DNA of 64,000 bases from Rhodoferax potami. Its GTDB lineage: Bacteria > Pseudomonadota > Gammaproteobacteria > Burkholderiales > Burkholderiaceae_C. The notes below the pieces were generated by a model. That model had not been told where the DNA came from, ran no database searches, and saw only the letters and a list, made by a program, of their open reading frames with translations. Made by a program: the position numbers and the translations under genes. The stretch is from NCBI RefSeq assembly GCF_032193805.1, contig NZ_JAVBIK010000001.1, positions 1,819,001-1,883,000 of the forward strand. The letters run 5' to 3'. This document shows positions 16,222 through 25,672 of this stretch, in pieces. How positions within the stretch are numbered: position 1 is the stretch's first letter; the number at the start of each line of letters is the position of its first letter.

Positions 16222-17056
16222 ATTCAGTCTCGCCGGGCACCATGGGAAAGCGCTGCGCCTCCCAGTCGGCCTGGGCTTGCACGATGCGCTCTTTACGGCT
16301 GGACACAAAGTTCCACACCATGAAGCGGTAGCCTAGGGGCGCGCCACCCAGCACCATCAAGCGCGTGGCCGCGTCTGCGCGAACCACCGGCTCCTCGCCC
16401 TCCGTCAAGACCTGCATTTGGCCACTGGGGAGTGGTGTGCCGGCCACAGAGACTGCGGCATCCACGCTGTAAATACCCCGCTCGACCGCTGCCGCTGGCA
16501 GAGTCACAGCGGCACCAGCTTCTAGCTCCAGCGCCAGATACAAGGTCGGGGACAAGGTTTTCACCGGCGAGCTGGCACCGAATGCACTCCCCACCAACAC
16601 CCGCACCGTCACCCCGGGCAGCTGCACTACCGGAATCTCGCTAGCTGGGGTGTGGACAAAGGAAGGCGCGTCCTCTTCATGTTCTGCCGGTAACGCGGAC
16701 CAGAGCTGAAAGCCATGGCTGTGCCGCTCTACGGCGCGCAGATCGTCTGGCGTGCGCTCGGAATGCACGATGCCCCTGCCGGCCGTCATCCAATTGATGG
16801 CGCCCGGCTCGATACGCTGCACCACACCGGTCGAGTCGCGGTGCATCATGGCGCCCTCGAACAAATAGGTCACTGTGGCCAAGCCAATATGCGGGTGGGG
16901 CCGCACATCGTGGTTGTCGCCCGGCTGGGCGGTGACCGGACCGAAATGGTCAAAAAAGACAAAGGGGCCGATGGCCTGGCGCTGCACTGAGGGCAGCACC
17001 CGACGCACCGTAAAGCCGCCCCCGAGGTCGTGCGCGCGTGGGGTGATGTAGGTCAA
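16193..17056 (-). CDS. Pirin family protein, TTG start
   Basis: This 287-residue bicupin has pirin metal ligands H54 and H56 ([13 protein letters not shown]) and H98 and E100 (GRGIVHSE), all present in the N-terminal cupin, and a C-terminal pirin domain. The start is a TTG at 17056: AAGGAG lies 6 nt upstream, the next codons ([14 protein letters not shown]) open the pirin fold, and no ATG fits. Bacterial pirins include quercetin dioxygenases and regulators of pyruvate metabolism; the role here is unknown. The 3' end overlaps the convergent LLM gene by 29 nt. Confidence 0.87.
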   Translation of the reverse strand: MTYITPRAHDLGGGFTVRRVLPSVQRQAIGPFVFFDHFGPVTAQPGDNHDVRPHPHIGLATVTYLFEGAMMHRDSTGVVQRIEPGAINWMTAGRGIVHSERTPDDLRAVERHSHGFQLWSALPAEHEEDAPSFVHTPASEIPVVQLPGVTVRVLVGSAFGASSPVKTLSPTLYLALELEAGAAVTLPAAAVERGIYSVDAAVSVAGTPLPSGQMQVLTEGEEPVVRADAATRLMVLGGAPLGYRFMVWNFVSSRKERIVQAQADWEAQRFPMVPGETEFIPLPARRP

Positions 17057-17132
17057 AGCTCGCTCCTTGCCGGATTGCGTGAAATAAGAGACCCATCCTA
17101 CCAACTGGGCTCTGCTACAGTGTTTACGCCTT

Positions 17133-18307
17133 ATGAATAGCACCCTACTCCGTGATTTCCGTTTGATTGCACAGCGCTGGCAGGCTGAACATGCGCTGGT
17201 GGTGGATGAAGCAGGTGCCGCGAACCTGGAGCGCATCCGCTGGCTGGGCCCCTTGATCATCGCGATCAACGGTTTTCATGCACTGGTTTTCCTGCTTCTG
17301 GCCCTGCAAAAGGGCTCAACGGCCGGGGTACCGCCCTGGGAATGGGTGCTCTGCGGCCTGCATGTCGCGATGGGGCTGACGATGGCGGCACTGACCTGGA
17401 TGGCCCACCACAAGGGCTTGCGCTACCGCCGGTCACTGGCCCGCTGGATGGCCCCGCCGGTCGCGCTGGTCTTGCTGGGATTTGCCGTTGCCATCGCGTG
17501 TGCGGATCAGTGGATCACCCCCAGCGTGACACCGTTCCTGATTGCCTGCCTGTGCGTCAGTGTGGGGCTTTACTTGCGGCCGGCTGCAGCTCTCATCGTC
17601 TTTGTGCTGGCCTATATCGGGTTTTTCATCGCACTGGGCCATTTCCAAGACGAGTCGCGGGTATTGCTCTCGAACCGGCTCAACGGCCTGACCGCATCCC
17701 TGATGGGTTGGGCCCTGTCGGTGTTGCTGTGGAGAAATTTCACCACCATCGCCCTGCAAAAAGCCCAGGTGGCCCGGGTGAACGCCGAGCTGCAGACCAA
17801 GCAACGTGAGCTCGAGCGCCTGACCCGCCAGGATGGGCTCACCGGCCTCTTCAACCGCAACACCTTTGTTGAACTCAGCAGCACCGAACTCAAGCGCGCC
17901 CTCCGGCAAGGCAGCGCCACCACGATTTTGCTGTTCGACCTCGACCACTTCAAACGCATCAATGACACCTGGGGCCACCCTGCGGGAGACGCCATGCTGC
18001 GCCACGTCGCCCAAACCAGTGTGCAATCGGTGCGCAGCACCGACCTGGTCGGGCGGCTCGGGGGGAGGAGTTCATCGTGTTGTTGCCCCACACCCATGCA
18101 GACGCGGGCCGGCGGATTGCCGAAAAAATCCGCCAGCGGCTCGAGGCCAGCCCCCTCCAGTGGAAGGGCGAGACACTGCACATCACCGCCAGCTTTGGCC
18201 TGTCCAGCACCACCGCGGTGGAAGGCCGGAGTTTTGACCACCTCTATAACGAGGCAGACAAAGCCCTTTACCTGGCCAAACAGCGCGGGCGCAACCGGGT
18301 GATTTGA
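17133..18307 (+). pseudogene. Membrane diguanylate cyclase (GGDEF), broken by a 1-nt frameshift
   Basis: The protein begins with about five or six membrane segments (residues 38-205), a short coiled linker (QTKQRELERLTRQDGLTGLFNRN) and a GGDEF domain that would make c-di-GMP. At the active-site loop the frame is lost: in a run of six Gs at 18060-18065 one G is missing, so GRLGGEEF becomes GRLGGRSS. The correct C-terminus continues in another frame (LLPHTHADAG to GRNRVI, ending 18307). As written the product has no active site. A sequencing error in the G run, or slippage giving phase variation, are alternatives to true decay. Confidence 0.85.
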
Positions 18308-18332
18308 GGCCACCGCCTCGCGCGGTGGCGCC

Positions 18333-18350
18333 AGCCCCGGCGGGGCTTTT
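18333..18350 (+). terminator. Terminator after the GGDEF gene
   Basis: AGCCCC and GGGGCT form a short strong stem with a 3-nt loop and a TTTT tail. A second inverted repeat (GCCACCGC / GCGGTGGC) stands just before it. Confidence 0.65.
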
Positions 18351-18376
18351 GCCGGTGCAGGGATAATCTGGGCCAC

Positions 18377-20356
18377 ATGGCACTTATTACTCTTCTTGAC
18401 GCCCAGCTGGCATTCGGGCACGTCCCTCTCCTCGACCACGCTGATTTCTCCCTCGAAACGCAGGAGCGTGTCGGCCTCATCGGCCGCAACGGCGCCGGCA
18501 AATCGTCGATGCTCAAAATCCTCGGCGGCATGGAGCGGCCCGATGACGGCACCCTGCAAGTCCAGGGCAGCACCCGCATTGCCTATGTGGCGCAGGAGCC
18601 GGTGCTCGACGCAGATGCTACTATTTTTATAGCGGTTCGCGCAGGTCTTGAGCGCGTCATCGGCCTGATCGAGCAGTATTGCGCAGGCGAGGGCGACCTC
18701 GACGCGATGCAAAGCGAAATCGAAACGCTGGACGGCTGGAACTGGGAACAACGGGTCAACGAAACCCTGCAACGCCTGCACCTGAACCCCGAAGCGGTGG
18801 TGAGCACCCTGTCGGGCGGCACCAAGAAGCGTGTCGCACTGGCCCAGGCACTGGTGGCGCAGCCCGATGTGCTGCTGCTCGACGAACCCACCAACCACTT
18901 GGACTTGGACTCGATTGAGTGGCTCGAAGGCCTCCTCAAGGAATTCAAGGGCTCCATCATCACTATCACCCACGACCGGTCGTTCCTCGACAACGTGGCG
19001 ACCCGCATTGTGGAACTCGATCGCGGCAAATTGATGAGCTACCCCGGCAACTTTGCCGCCTACCTGCTGCAAAAAGAAGAGCAGCTGGCACAAGAAGCCA
19101 TCATCAACGCCAAAGCCGACAAGCTGCTGGCCCAGGAAGAGGTGTGGATCCGCAAAGGCGTGGAAGCCCGCCGCACCCGCGCCACCGCCCGTATCAACCG
19201 CCTGCAAGAGCTGCGCGCCACCCGCGAAGCCCGCCGCGATGTGGTCGGCAGCGTGAACATGGATGTCAACAGCGGCGACAAGAGCGGCAAGCTCGTCTCC
19301 GAGATGGTGCATGTCAGCAAAACCTTTGGCTTGGGCACCGAGCAAGAGCGCCAGATCGTGCGCGACTTCACGGCCACCATTCTGCGCGGCGACAAAATCG
19401 GCCTGCTGGGTCCGAACGGCGCAGGCAAGACCACCCTGCTCAAACTCATTCTGGGCGAGCACCAGCCCGACCCGGCACCGGCCAACGCCCCCAAGCCGGA
19501 ACCCGGCCACAGCCCTTGGGGCACCGTGCGTTTGGGCAGCAATGTGACCGTGGCTTACTTCGACCAGATGCGCAATGCGCTGGACATGGATGCCACGCTG
19601 GAAGACTTCATCAGCCCCGGTTCGGAATGGATTGAGATCGGCAACCAGAAAAAACACCGCAAAAGCTACTTGGGCGACTTTTTGTTCTCGCCGGCCCGAG
19701 CCACCTCGCCGGTGCGCTCCCTGTCTGGCGGCGAGCGCAACCGCTTGTTGCTGGCGCGCTTGTTTGCCCGCCCCGCCAACGTGTTGGTGCTGGACGAGCC
19801 GACCAACGACTTGGACATCGACACCCTGGAGCTGCTGGAAGACCTGCTGCAAAACTACGATGGCACCGTATTCTTGGTCAGCCACGACCGGACCTTCCTC
19901 GACAACGTGGTCACCAGCACGATTGCCTATGAGGGCGATGCCAAGTGGCGCGAATACGAAGGCGGTGTGAGCGACTGGCTGATCCAGACCAAGCGCGCCA
20001 ACGACATTGCGGCCGCTCAAGGAAAAACCACGGCCAAGCCCTTTAACTACGAGCGCGAGCAGCTACAAAAACAGGAGCAAGCGACCGCCAAAGTGAGCGC
20101 CACAGCCCCCGCGGCTCCGGCACCTGCCAAAGCCCGCAAACTCAGCTTCAAAGAGCAGCGCGAGCTCGATGCTTTGCCCGACCAGATTGCCGCCCTCGAG
20201 GCGGAGCAAAAAGAGATCGCCGATGCGCTGGCCGATGGCAGCCTGTTCGCCAAGGACAACGCCCGCGCGCTGGCCCTGAGCGAGCGCAATGCCGCGATTG
20301 ACGAAGCGCTGATGGCCGCGCTGGAGCGCTGGGAAGAACTAGGCAAGCCGGCCTAA
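18377..20356 (+). CDS. uup: ABC-F family ATPase Uup
   Basis: This 659-residue soluble protein has two ABC domains: Walker A GRNGAGKSS (36-44) with LSGGTKKR and DEPTNHLDLD, then GPNGAGKTT with LSGGERNR and DEPTNDLDID, joined by the ABC-F linker rich in Arg and Glu. The C-terminal coiled coil (LSFKEQRELDALPDQIAALEAEQ) is diagnostic of Uup, which acts on the ribosome and in DNA branch processing and transposon excision. A dispersed-element-like stretch at codons 81-89 encodes TIFIAVRA, with the rare codon ATA, but without lengthening the protein. Confidence 0.9.
   Translation: MALITLLDAQLAFGHVPLLDHADFSLETQERVGLIGRNGAGKSSMLKILGGMERPDDGTLQVQGSTRIAYVAQEPVLDADATIFIAVRAGLERVIGLIEQYCAGEGDLDAMQSEIETLDGWNWEQRVNETLQRLHLNPEAVVSTLSGGTKKRVALAQALVAQPDVLLLDEPTNHLDLDSIEWLEGLLKEFKGSIITITHDRSFLDNVATRIVELDRGKLMSYPGNFAAYLLQKEEQLAQEAIINAKADKLLAQEEVWIRKGVEARRTRATARINRLQELRATREARRDVVGSVNMDVNSGDKSGKLVSEMVHVSKTFGLGTEQERQIVRDFTATILRGDKIGLLGPNGAGKTTLLKLILGEHQPDPAPANAPKPEPGHSPWGTVRLGSNVTVAYFDQMRNALDMDATLEDFISPGSEWIEIGNQKKHRKSYLGDFLFSPARATSPVRSLSGGERNRLLLARLFARPANVLVLDEPTNDLDIDTLELLEDLLQNYDGTVFLVSHDRTFLDNVVTSTIAYEGDAKWREYEGGVSDWLIQTKRANDIAAAQGKTTAKPFNYEREQLQKQEQATAKVSATAPAAPAPAKARKLSFKEQRELDALPDQIAALEAEQKEIADALADGSLFAKDNARALALSERNAAIDEALMAALERWEELGKPA
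18617..18665 (+). repeat. Dispersed 49-nt element-like stretch inside uup, copy 5
   Basis: The 27-nt head matches GCT-N11-AGC-N5-GCGCA exactly, with a TATTTTTATA centre unlike the GC-rich gene around it. The encoded residues still align with the Uup family without a gap, so this is a replacement or coincidence rather than an added insertion. Confidence 0.5.
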
Positions 20357-20368
20357 AGGCCCGCTGCC

Positions 20369-21661
20369 TTACACAATGCCTTGCTGCTGCAGGGTCTGGA
20401 TGCGCGCAGCGTCCAGACCCAGTTCACGCAGCACCTCGGTGGTGTGCTCGCCCAGCGCAGGCGGCGCATAACGTAACTGCACCGGTGCGGCGGACAAGCG
20501 CATGGGGCTTGCCACGGTGCGGATTTCTGTCGCCCCCTTTGTCGCGCTTGTTGCTATGCTTTCAGTAGCAACACTCGCACTATTTACTTGGGCTACTGCC
20601 TGTTTTTGCACCAAACCACGGGCTTGTACCTGGGGATCTGCAAACGCGCTGGCCAGGGTATTGATCGGGCCGCAGGGTACGGCTTTGTCTTCGAGCAGCG
20701 CAATCCACTCGGCAGTGGTGCGGGTGCGGGTGGTCTCGCTCATCAGCGGCACCAGCGTAGCCCGGTGTTCGACACGGCGGGTATTGGTGGTGAAGCGCGC
20801 GTCCTGCGCCCACTCCGGCCGGCCGGCCGCCGCACAGAAGCGGGCGAATTGCCCGTCGTTGCCGATGGCGAGCAACATCGCGCCGTCTGCGGTGGGAAAG
20901 TCTTGGTAGGGCACGAGGCTGGGGTGGGCATTGCCCATGCGCTGGGGCTCGGCACCAGTGTTGATGAAACCCGCCGCTTGGTTGGCCAGAATGGCCATGC
21001 CCACATCCAGCAAGGCCATGTCGATGTGCTGGCCCTCGCCGGTGCGGTGGCGCATCTCAATCGCGGCCAGGATGGCGCTGGTGGCGTAAATGCCGGTGAA
21101 CACATCGGTGATGGCCACACCCGCGCGCTGCGGGCCGCCGCCGGGCTCGCCGTCTGCCCGGCCGGTGATGCTCATCATGCCGCTCATGGCCTGGATCATC
21201 AGGTCGTAGCCGGCCCGTTCGGCATAGGGCCCGGTCTGGCCGAAGCCGGTGATCGAGCAATAAATCAGGCGCGGGTTCAGGGCCTTGAGGCTGGCGTAGT
21301 CCAGCCCGTAATGGGCTAGGCCACCGACCTTGAAGTTCTCTACCAGGATGTCGCTCTGCAGCGCCATCTGCCGGATCAGGGCTTGCCCGTCGGGGTGGGC
21401 CATGTCGATGGTGATGGAGCGCTTGTTGCGGTTGCAGGCGGTGAAATAGGTGGCGTCGGCTGTGGGCTGGCCCTCTGCATCGGGCATGAAGGGCGGCCCC
21501 CAATGGCGGGTGTCGTCACCGGCGACCGGGCGTTCGACCTTGACTACATCCGCCCCGAGGTCTGCCAGCATTTGGGTGCACCACGGGCCTGCCAATACGC
21601 GGGAGAGGTCCAGAACTTTGAGGTGCGACAGTGCGCCTTGGGGGGTGTTGGGGAGGGTCAT
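20369..21661 (-). CDS. CaiB/BaiF family CoA transferase, probable glutarate CoA-transferase
   Basis: This 430-residue class III CoA transferase has N-terminal LKVLDLSRVLAGPWCTQMLADLGADVVKVE, catalytic Asp in YDLMIQAMSG, and a C-terminal PVQLRYAPPALGEHT. Enzymes of this kind move CoA between dicarboxylates; with gcdH at 24.3 kb and davBA beyond it, activation of glutarate from lysine is a sensible guess (GcdG/SUGCT role). About residues 365-390 (SASVATESIATSATKGATE) look foreign and coincide with a dispersed-element copy; relatives usually have a shorter loop there. ATG 21661 is chosen over upstream ones. Confidence 0.82.
   Translation of the reverse strand: MTLPNTPQGALSHLKVLDLSRVLAGPWCTQMLADLGADVVKVERPVAGDDTRHWGPPFMPDAEGQPTADATYFTACNRNKRSITIDMAHPDGQALIRQMALQSDILVENFKVGGLAHYGLDYASLKALNPRLIYCSITGFGQTGPYAERAGYDLMIQAMSGMMSITGRADGEPGGGPQRAGVAITDVFTGIYATSAILAAIEMRHRTGEGQHIDMALLDVGMAILANQAAGFINTGAEPQRMGNAHPSLVPYQDFPTADGAMLLAIGNDGQFARFCAAAGRPEWAQDARFTTNTRRVEHRATLVPLMSETTRTRTTAEWIALLEDKAVPCGPINTLASAFADPQVQARGLVQKQAVAQVNSASVATESIATSATKGATEIRTVASPMRLSAAPVQLRYAPPALGEHTTEVLRELGLDAARIQTLQQQGIV
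20553..20601 (+). repeat. Dispersed 49-nt element inside the CoA transferase gene, copy 6
   Basis: The spacing GCT-N11-AGC-N5-TCGCA is followed by a 22-nt tail ending CTACTGCCTG. It lies opposite to the gene direction and encodes the Ser/Ala/Thr-rich loop that makes this protein longer than its relatives. Confidence 0.6.
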
Positions 21662-21708
21662 ACCGGCTCTAGTGCGTGAAGGAACCCATAGTAGCCTCTG
21701 CAGCCGGT

Positions 21709-21736
21709 TTGACAGGTCCGATTTCACCCGTAAAAT
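21709..21736 (+). promoter_or_regulatory. Sigma-70 promoter of the beta-glucosidase gene
   Basis: TTGACA (21709-21714), a 16-nt spacer and TAAAAT (21731-21736) make a near-consensus promoter 47 nt before the start codon. A LacI-type operator begins 7 nt after the -10 box. Confidence 0.75.
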
Positions 21737-21743
21737 TCGCACC

Positions 21744-21757
21744 TGAAAACGATTTCA
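21744..21757. promoter_or_regulatory. LacI-family operator candidate
   Basis: TGAAAACGATTTCA is a palindrome with one mismatched pair and the central CG step typical of LacI/GalR operators. It covers the expected transcription start of the beta-glucosidase gene. The LacI-type regulator encoded just downstream is the natural ligand. Confidence 0.65.
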
Positions 21758-21782
21758 AATGAGAATAATGCAAGGACGCCCC

Positions 21783-23114
21783 GTGACCTCTCTCGAGACA
21801 TTTCCCCTGCCCCGCTTTCCCTCCGATTTCCGCTGGGGTGTCGCCACCAGCTCCTACCAAATCGAAGGCGCGGCCGCCCAGGACGGGCGCGGCCCTTCCA
21901 TCTGGGACACTTTTTCCAAGACGCCCGGCAAAGTGGTGAACGGTGACACCGGCGATGTGGCCTGCGACCACTACAACCGCCTCGAGTCCGACCTCGACAT
22001 GATCCAGAGCCTGGGCGTGGACAGCTACCGGTTTTCGATCGCCTGGTCCCGGGTGCAGCCCTTGGGCTACGGCGCTTGGAACACCGCAGGCCTGGACTTT
22101 TACGAGCGCTTGGTCGACGGCTTGTTAAAGCGCGGCATTGCCCCCTTTGCCACCCTCTACCACTGGGACCTGCCCCAAGGCCTGCAAGACCTGCAACAAG
22201 GCTGGGAAGCCCGTGACACCGCCTACCGCTTTGCCGACTACGCCGAACGCATGGGCCGCTTGTTGGGCGACCGAGTCGCCAGCATTGCCACCCACAACGA
22301 ACCCTGGTGCACCGCCACCCTGGGTTACGACCAGGGCGTGTTCGCCCCCGGCAAGAAAGACGTGCCGGCCATGCTGCGCGTCTCGCACAACCTGCTGCTG
22401 TCGCACGGCTTGGCGCTGCAGTCCATGCGCGCGGCGGGCGTCAAAGCGCCGCTGGGCATTGTGCTGAACCAGTCGCCCACCACCGCCGCCACCGACAGCC
22501 CGGCCGACCAGACCCGCGCCCAGCGCGAGTACGACCGCTTTGTGCGCTGGTACATGGACCCGATCTTCAACAAGGCGTACCCCCAAGGCCCGGAGCTGGC
22601 GCAGCCCGACAACATCGAAGCCGGTGACTTTGACATCATTGCCCAGCCCCTGGATTTTCTGGGCATCAACTACTACACCCGCATCTGGGCCAGCACCAGC
22701 ACACCACCGGTGCCGGCGCCCAACCAAGACGGCGTGTCCGACATGGGCTGGGAAAACTACGCACAAGGCCTCTCGGACCTGCTGCAAGGCATTCACCGCG
22801 ACTACACCCTGCCCCCGATTTACATCACGGAAAACGGGTTCGCGGAAGCCGACAAGGTGGTCGATGGCCGTGTGAACGACCCCGGCCGCCAGGCCTACAT
22901 GCAGACCCACTTGCAGGCACTGCACGAGGCCATGGACGCGGGTGTGGATGTGCGTGGCTTCTTTTACTGGAGCCTGATGGACAACTTTGAGTGGGCCTGC
23001 GGCTACGACAAGCGCTTCGGGCTGGTGCATGTGGACTACGCCACCCAGCAGCGCACCCTGAAAGACAGTGCCCTGCGCTACCGCGCGTTGATCGCCAGCC
23101 AGCGCAAGCGCTGA
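21783..23114 (+). CDS. Family GH1 beta-glucosidase
   Basis: This 443-residue GH1 hydrolase has acid/base Glu173 in THNEPWC and nucleophile Glu350 in ITENGF, plus the family N-terminus FPSDFRWGVATSSYQIEGA. It cleaves beta-glucosides such as cellobiose. There is no signal peptide, so it is cytoplasmic and needs an importer that is not nearby. A GTG start at 21783 is preferred because AAGGA lies 6 nt before it; ATGs at 21759 and 21768 have no such site and lie on or next to the operator. Control by the convergent LacI-type gene is likely. Confidence 0.92.
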   Translation: MTSLETFPLPRFPSDFRWGVATSSYQIEGAAAQDGRGPSIWDTFSKTPGKVVNGDTGDVACDHYNRLESDLDMIQSLGVDSYRFSIAWSRVQPLGYGAWNTAGLDFYERLVDGLLKRGIAPFATLYHWDLPQGLQDLQQGWEARDTAYRFADYAERMGRLLGDRVASIATHNEPWCTATLGYDQGVFAPGKKDVPAMLRVSHNLLLSHGLALQSMRAAGVKAPLGIVLNQSPTTAATDSPADQTRAQREYDRFVRWYMDPIFNKAYPQGPELAQPDNIEAGDFDIIAQPLDFLGINYYTRIWASTSTPPVPAPNQDGVSDMGWENYAQGLSDLLQGIHRDYTLPPIYITENGFAEADKVVDGRVNDPGRQAYMQTHLQALHEAMDAGVDVRGFFYWSLMDNFEWACGYDKRFGLVHVDYATQQRTLKDSALRYRALIASQRKR

Positions 23115-23117
23115 ATG

Positions 23118-23143
23118 AAAAAAGGCCCCTGGGGCCTTTTTTT
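23118..23143. terminator. Bidirectional terminator between GH1 and LacI genes
   Basis: GGCCCC and GGGGCC form a compact stem with A-run and T-run on the two sides, in the gap between the convergent genes. Confidence 0.88.
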
Positions 23144-23166
23144 ACGTCTGCTTCTTCAGGCCTGCC

Positions 23167-24204
23167 TCAAGGCTGACATTTTCGAGTGGTCTCGCGCACC
23201 ATGAGCTCCAGCGGGGGCAACTGCACCGCCTCGGCGGGGTAGCCCATCATGTCGAGCAGCATGCGGGCCGCATACAGGCCCACTTCGTACACCGGCTGGC
23301 GCACGCTGGTGAGCGGCGGGGTCATGAAGCTGGAGGTGGGCATGTCGTCAAAGCCGACCAGCGACACGTCTTCCGGCACCCGGATACCCCGCTGGTAGAG
23401 CGCAAGCCGGGCACCGAGGGCCGTATCGTCATTGGCGCAAAAGATGGCGGTGAACGGAACACCGCTGTCCATCAAGCGCTGCGCTGCCGCGTAACCGCCT
23501 TTGTCCGTGAAGTTGCCGCGCACCAGCAGACGCGGGTCGGGCTCCACACGGGCCTCTGTGTGGGCTTCCAAGTAACCGAGGTAGCGGCCTTGCGCATCGG
23601 CCCGGTTTTCAACCCCGGCGATATGGGCAATGCGGGTGTGACCCAGCGCCAGCAAATGGCGGGTGGCCAGATAGCCACCGAACTTCTGGTCCACATGGAT
23701 GGAGCGCAGGTTGGGCCCCTCCAGGTCCCGCTCGGTAATGACCACTGGCTGCTGTTTGGCCACGTCCAGCACATCCGAGTCGGCAATGTCACTGGTCAGG
23801 ATGATGACGCCATCCACCCGGCGCGAGGTCAGCAGCTTGAGGCTGGCGACGTCGGTCTGGGCATTCCAGTGGCCGCTCACGATGATGGGGGAATGGCCGC
23901 TGGCCTCCAGCCCCACCTCGATACCTTTGAGTGCACGCGAATAGAACTGACTCTCAATCGACTGGGTGAGCACCCCCACCGTCATGGTGATGCCGGTCTT
24001 CAGGCTGCGCGCAAAGATGTTGGGGCGGAACTTGAGCTGGGCGATCGCCGACTCGACGGCTTCGCGCTTGGCGGGTGCCACCTTGGCGGTGCCGTTCAAT
24101 ATGCGGGATACCGTGCTCGGCGACACCCCGGCCACACGGGCGACCTCCAGCAGGGTCACAGGTTCGTTGCTGAGCGGGGTAGCGGTATCAGGGGTGAGGG
24201 GCAT
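23167..24204 (-). CDS. LacI-family transcriptional regulator
   Basis: This 345-residue repressor has a LacI HTH at about residues 17-42 (TLLEVARVAGVSPSTVSRILNG) followed by a periplasmic-binding-protein-like sensor with FCANDDTALGARL and VSLVGFDDMPTSS. It converges on the beta-glucosidase gene, whose promoter bears a LacI-type palindrome, so it is taken as that gene's sugar-responsive repressor. ATG at 24204 is chosen since residues before it are not family-like. Confidence 0.88.
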   Translation of the reverse strand: MPLTPDTATPLSNEPVTLLEVARVAGVSPSTVSRILNGTAKVAPAKREAVESAIAQLKFRPNIFARSLKTGITMTVGVLTQSIESQFYSRALKGIEVGLEASGHSPIIVSGHWNAQTDVASLKLLTSRRVDGVIILTSDIADSDVLDVAKQQPVVITERDLEGPNLRSIHVDQKFGGYLATRHLLALGHTRIAHIAGVENRADAQGRYLGYLEAHTEARVEPDPRLLVRGNFTDKGGYAAAQRLMDSGVPFTAIFCANDDTALGARLALYQRGIRVPEDVSLVGFDDMPTSSFMTPPLTSVRQPVYEVGLYAARMLLDMMGYPAEAVQLPPLELMVRETTRKCQP

Positions 24205-24277
24205 GCAATATCGGGCGCGAAGGGGTGCGCCGGAGTTTATGCGATGCCCCGTTCCGGGCTGTGGGGTAAAACCCGCC

Positions 24278-25474
24278 TTAGTTGGCGAACGCCGCAATAC
24301 CGGTTTGGGCACGGCCCAAGATCAGGGCGTGGATATCGTGGGTGCCTTCATAGGTGTTGACCACCTCGAGGTTCACCAGGTGGCGGGCTACCCCGAACTC
24401 GTCGCTGATGCCGTTGCCACCCATCATGTCGCGGGCCATGCGCGCGATGTCCAAGGCTTTGCCGCAGGAGTTGCGTTTGAGGATAGAGGTGATTTCCACC
24501 GCCGCCGTGCCTTCGTCCTTCATGCGACCCAGGCGCAGGCAGCCTTGCAGGCCGAGTGCGATTTCGGTTTGCATGTCAGCCAGCTTTTTCTGGATGAGCT
24601 GGTTGGCGGCCAAGGGGCGGCCGAACTGCTTGCGGTCCAGGGTGTACTGGCGGGAACGGGTCCAGCAATCTTCAGCCGCACCCAAAGCCCCCCAGGCAAT
24701 GCCATAGCGCGCACTGTTCAGGCAAGTGAACGGGCCTTTGAGGCCACGGATCTCGGGGAAGGCGTTTTCTTCGGGTACAAACACGCCGTCCATCACGATC
24801 TCGCCGGAGATGCTGGCGCGCAGGCCCACCTTGCCATGGATGGCCGGAGCCGACAGGCCCGCCATGCCTTTTTCCAGCACAAAGCCACGGATGGGGCCGA
24901 CGGCTCCGGCCTCAGTTACCTCTTTGGCCCAGACCACGAACACGTCGGCGATCGGGCTGTTGCTGATCCACATCTTGCTGCCGCTGAGCTTGTAACCGCC
25001 TGCTACCTTTTGGGCGCGGGTCGCCATGCTCTGGGGGTCGGAGCCGTGGTCGGGTTCGGTCAGGCCGAAGCAACCGATCCACTCGCCAGTGGCCAACTTG
25101 GGCAGGTACTTCTGGCGCTGAGCCTCGGTGCCGAATTCGAAGATAGGCACCATCACCAACGAGGACTGCACGCTCATCATGCTGCGGTAGCCGCTGTCGA
25201 CCCGCTCAACTTCGCGGGCAATCAGGCCATAGGCCACGTAGTTCAGGCCGGGGCCGCCGTATTGCTCGGGGATCGTGGGGCCCAAGAGGCCCAACTCACC
25301 CATCTCGCGAAAGATCGCGGGATCGGTGCTGCCGTCACGAAAGGCTTGGGTCACGCGGGGCAGCAACTTGTCCTGGCAGTACGCAGCGGCGGCATCGCGC
25401 ACCATGCGCTCGTCATCAGAGAGTTGGCTATCCAGCAAAAAAGGGTCTTGCCAATTGAAGGCGGCGTGGCTCAT
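24278..25474 (-). CDS. gcdH: Glutaryl-CoA dehydrogenase
   Basis: This 398-residue acyl-CoA dehydrogenase oxidises and decarboxylates glutaryl-CoA to crotonyl-CoA, using FAD and electron-transfer flavoprotein. Diagnostic features are [22 protein letters not shown] at the N-terminus, the [14 protein letters not shown] motif, and the catalytic Glu in [26 protein letters not shown] ribosome site precedes ATG 25474. It is divergent from davBA, which feeds lysine into the glutarate route. The pair makes this a lysine-catabolic locus. Confidence 0.93.
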   Translation of the reverse strand: MSHAAFNWQDPFLLDSQLSDDERMVRDAAAAYCQDKLLPRVTQAFRDGSTDPAIFREMGELGLLGPTIPEQYGGPGLNYVAYGLIAREVERVDSGYRSMMSVQSSLVMVPIFEFGTEAQRQKYLPKLATGEWIGCFGLTEPDHGSDPQSMATRAQKVAGGYKLSGSKMWISNSPIADVFVVWAKEVTEAGAVGPIRGFVLEKGMAGLSAPAIHGKVGLRASISGEIVMDGVFVPEENAFPEIRGLKGPFTCLNSARYGIAWGALGAAEDCWTRSRQYTLDRKQFGRPLAANQLIQKKLADMQTEIALGLQGCLRLGRMKDEGTAAVEITSILKRNSCGKALDIARMARDMMGGNGISDEFGVARHLVNLEVVNTYEGTHDIHALILGRAQTGIAAFAN

Positions 25475-25672
25475 GGAGTGCTCCGGCAAATGAAAGGAAT
25501 GGCGGGATCGTAGCCCCTGCACCCGGCCTGTGCAAGCAAGCGTTTTGCACACAGGCATGCATTAAACTCATTTCTAAATTAAGAAATACCCGATTTTTGA
25601 CGCTTTGGCGTAGTTGTATTGCGCATGATGCATACCTATGACATAGTGCGCGCCAATTTGGAGAGCAATTCC

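Noticed and set aside
17612..20020. Very long open frame on the minus strand opposite the GGDEF and uup genes
   Set aside because: It is antisense to two well-supported genes, has no recognisable domain and is the usual GC-rich shadow of conserved coding sequence.
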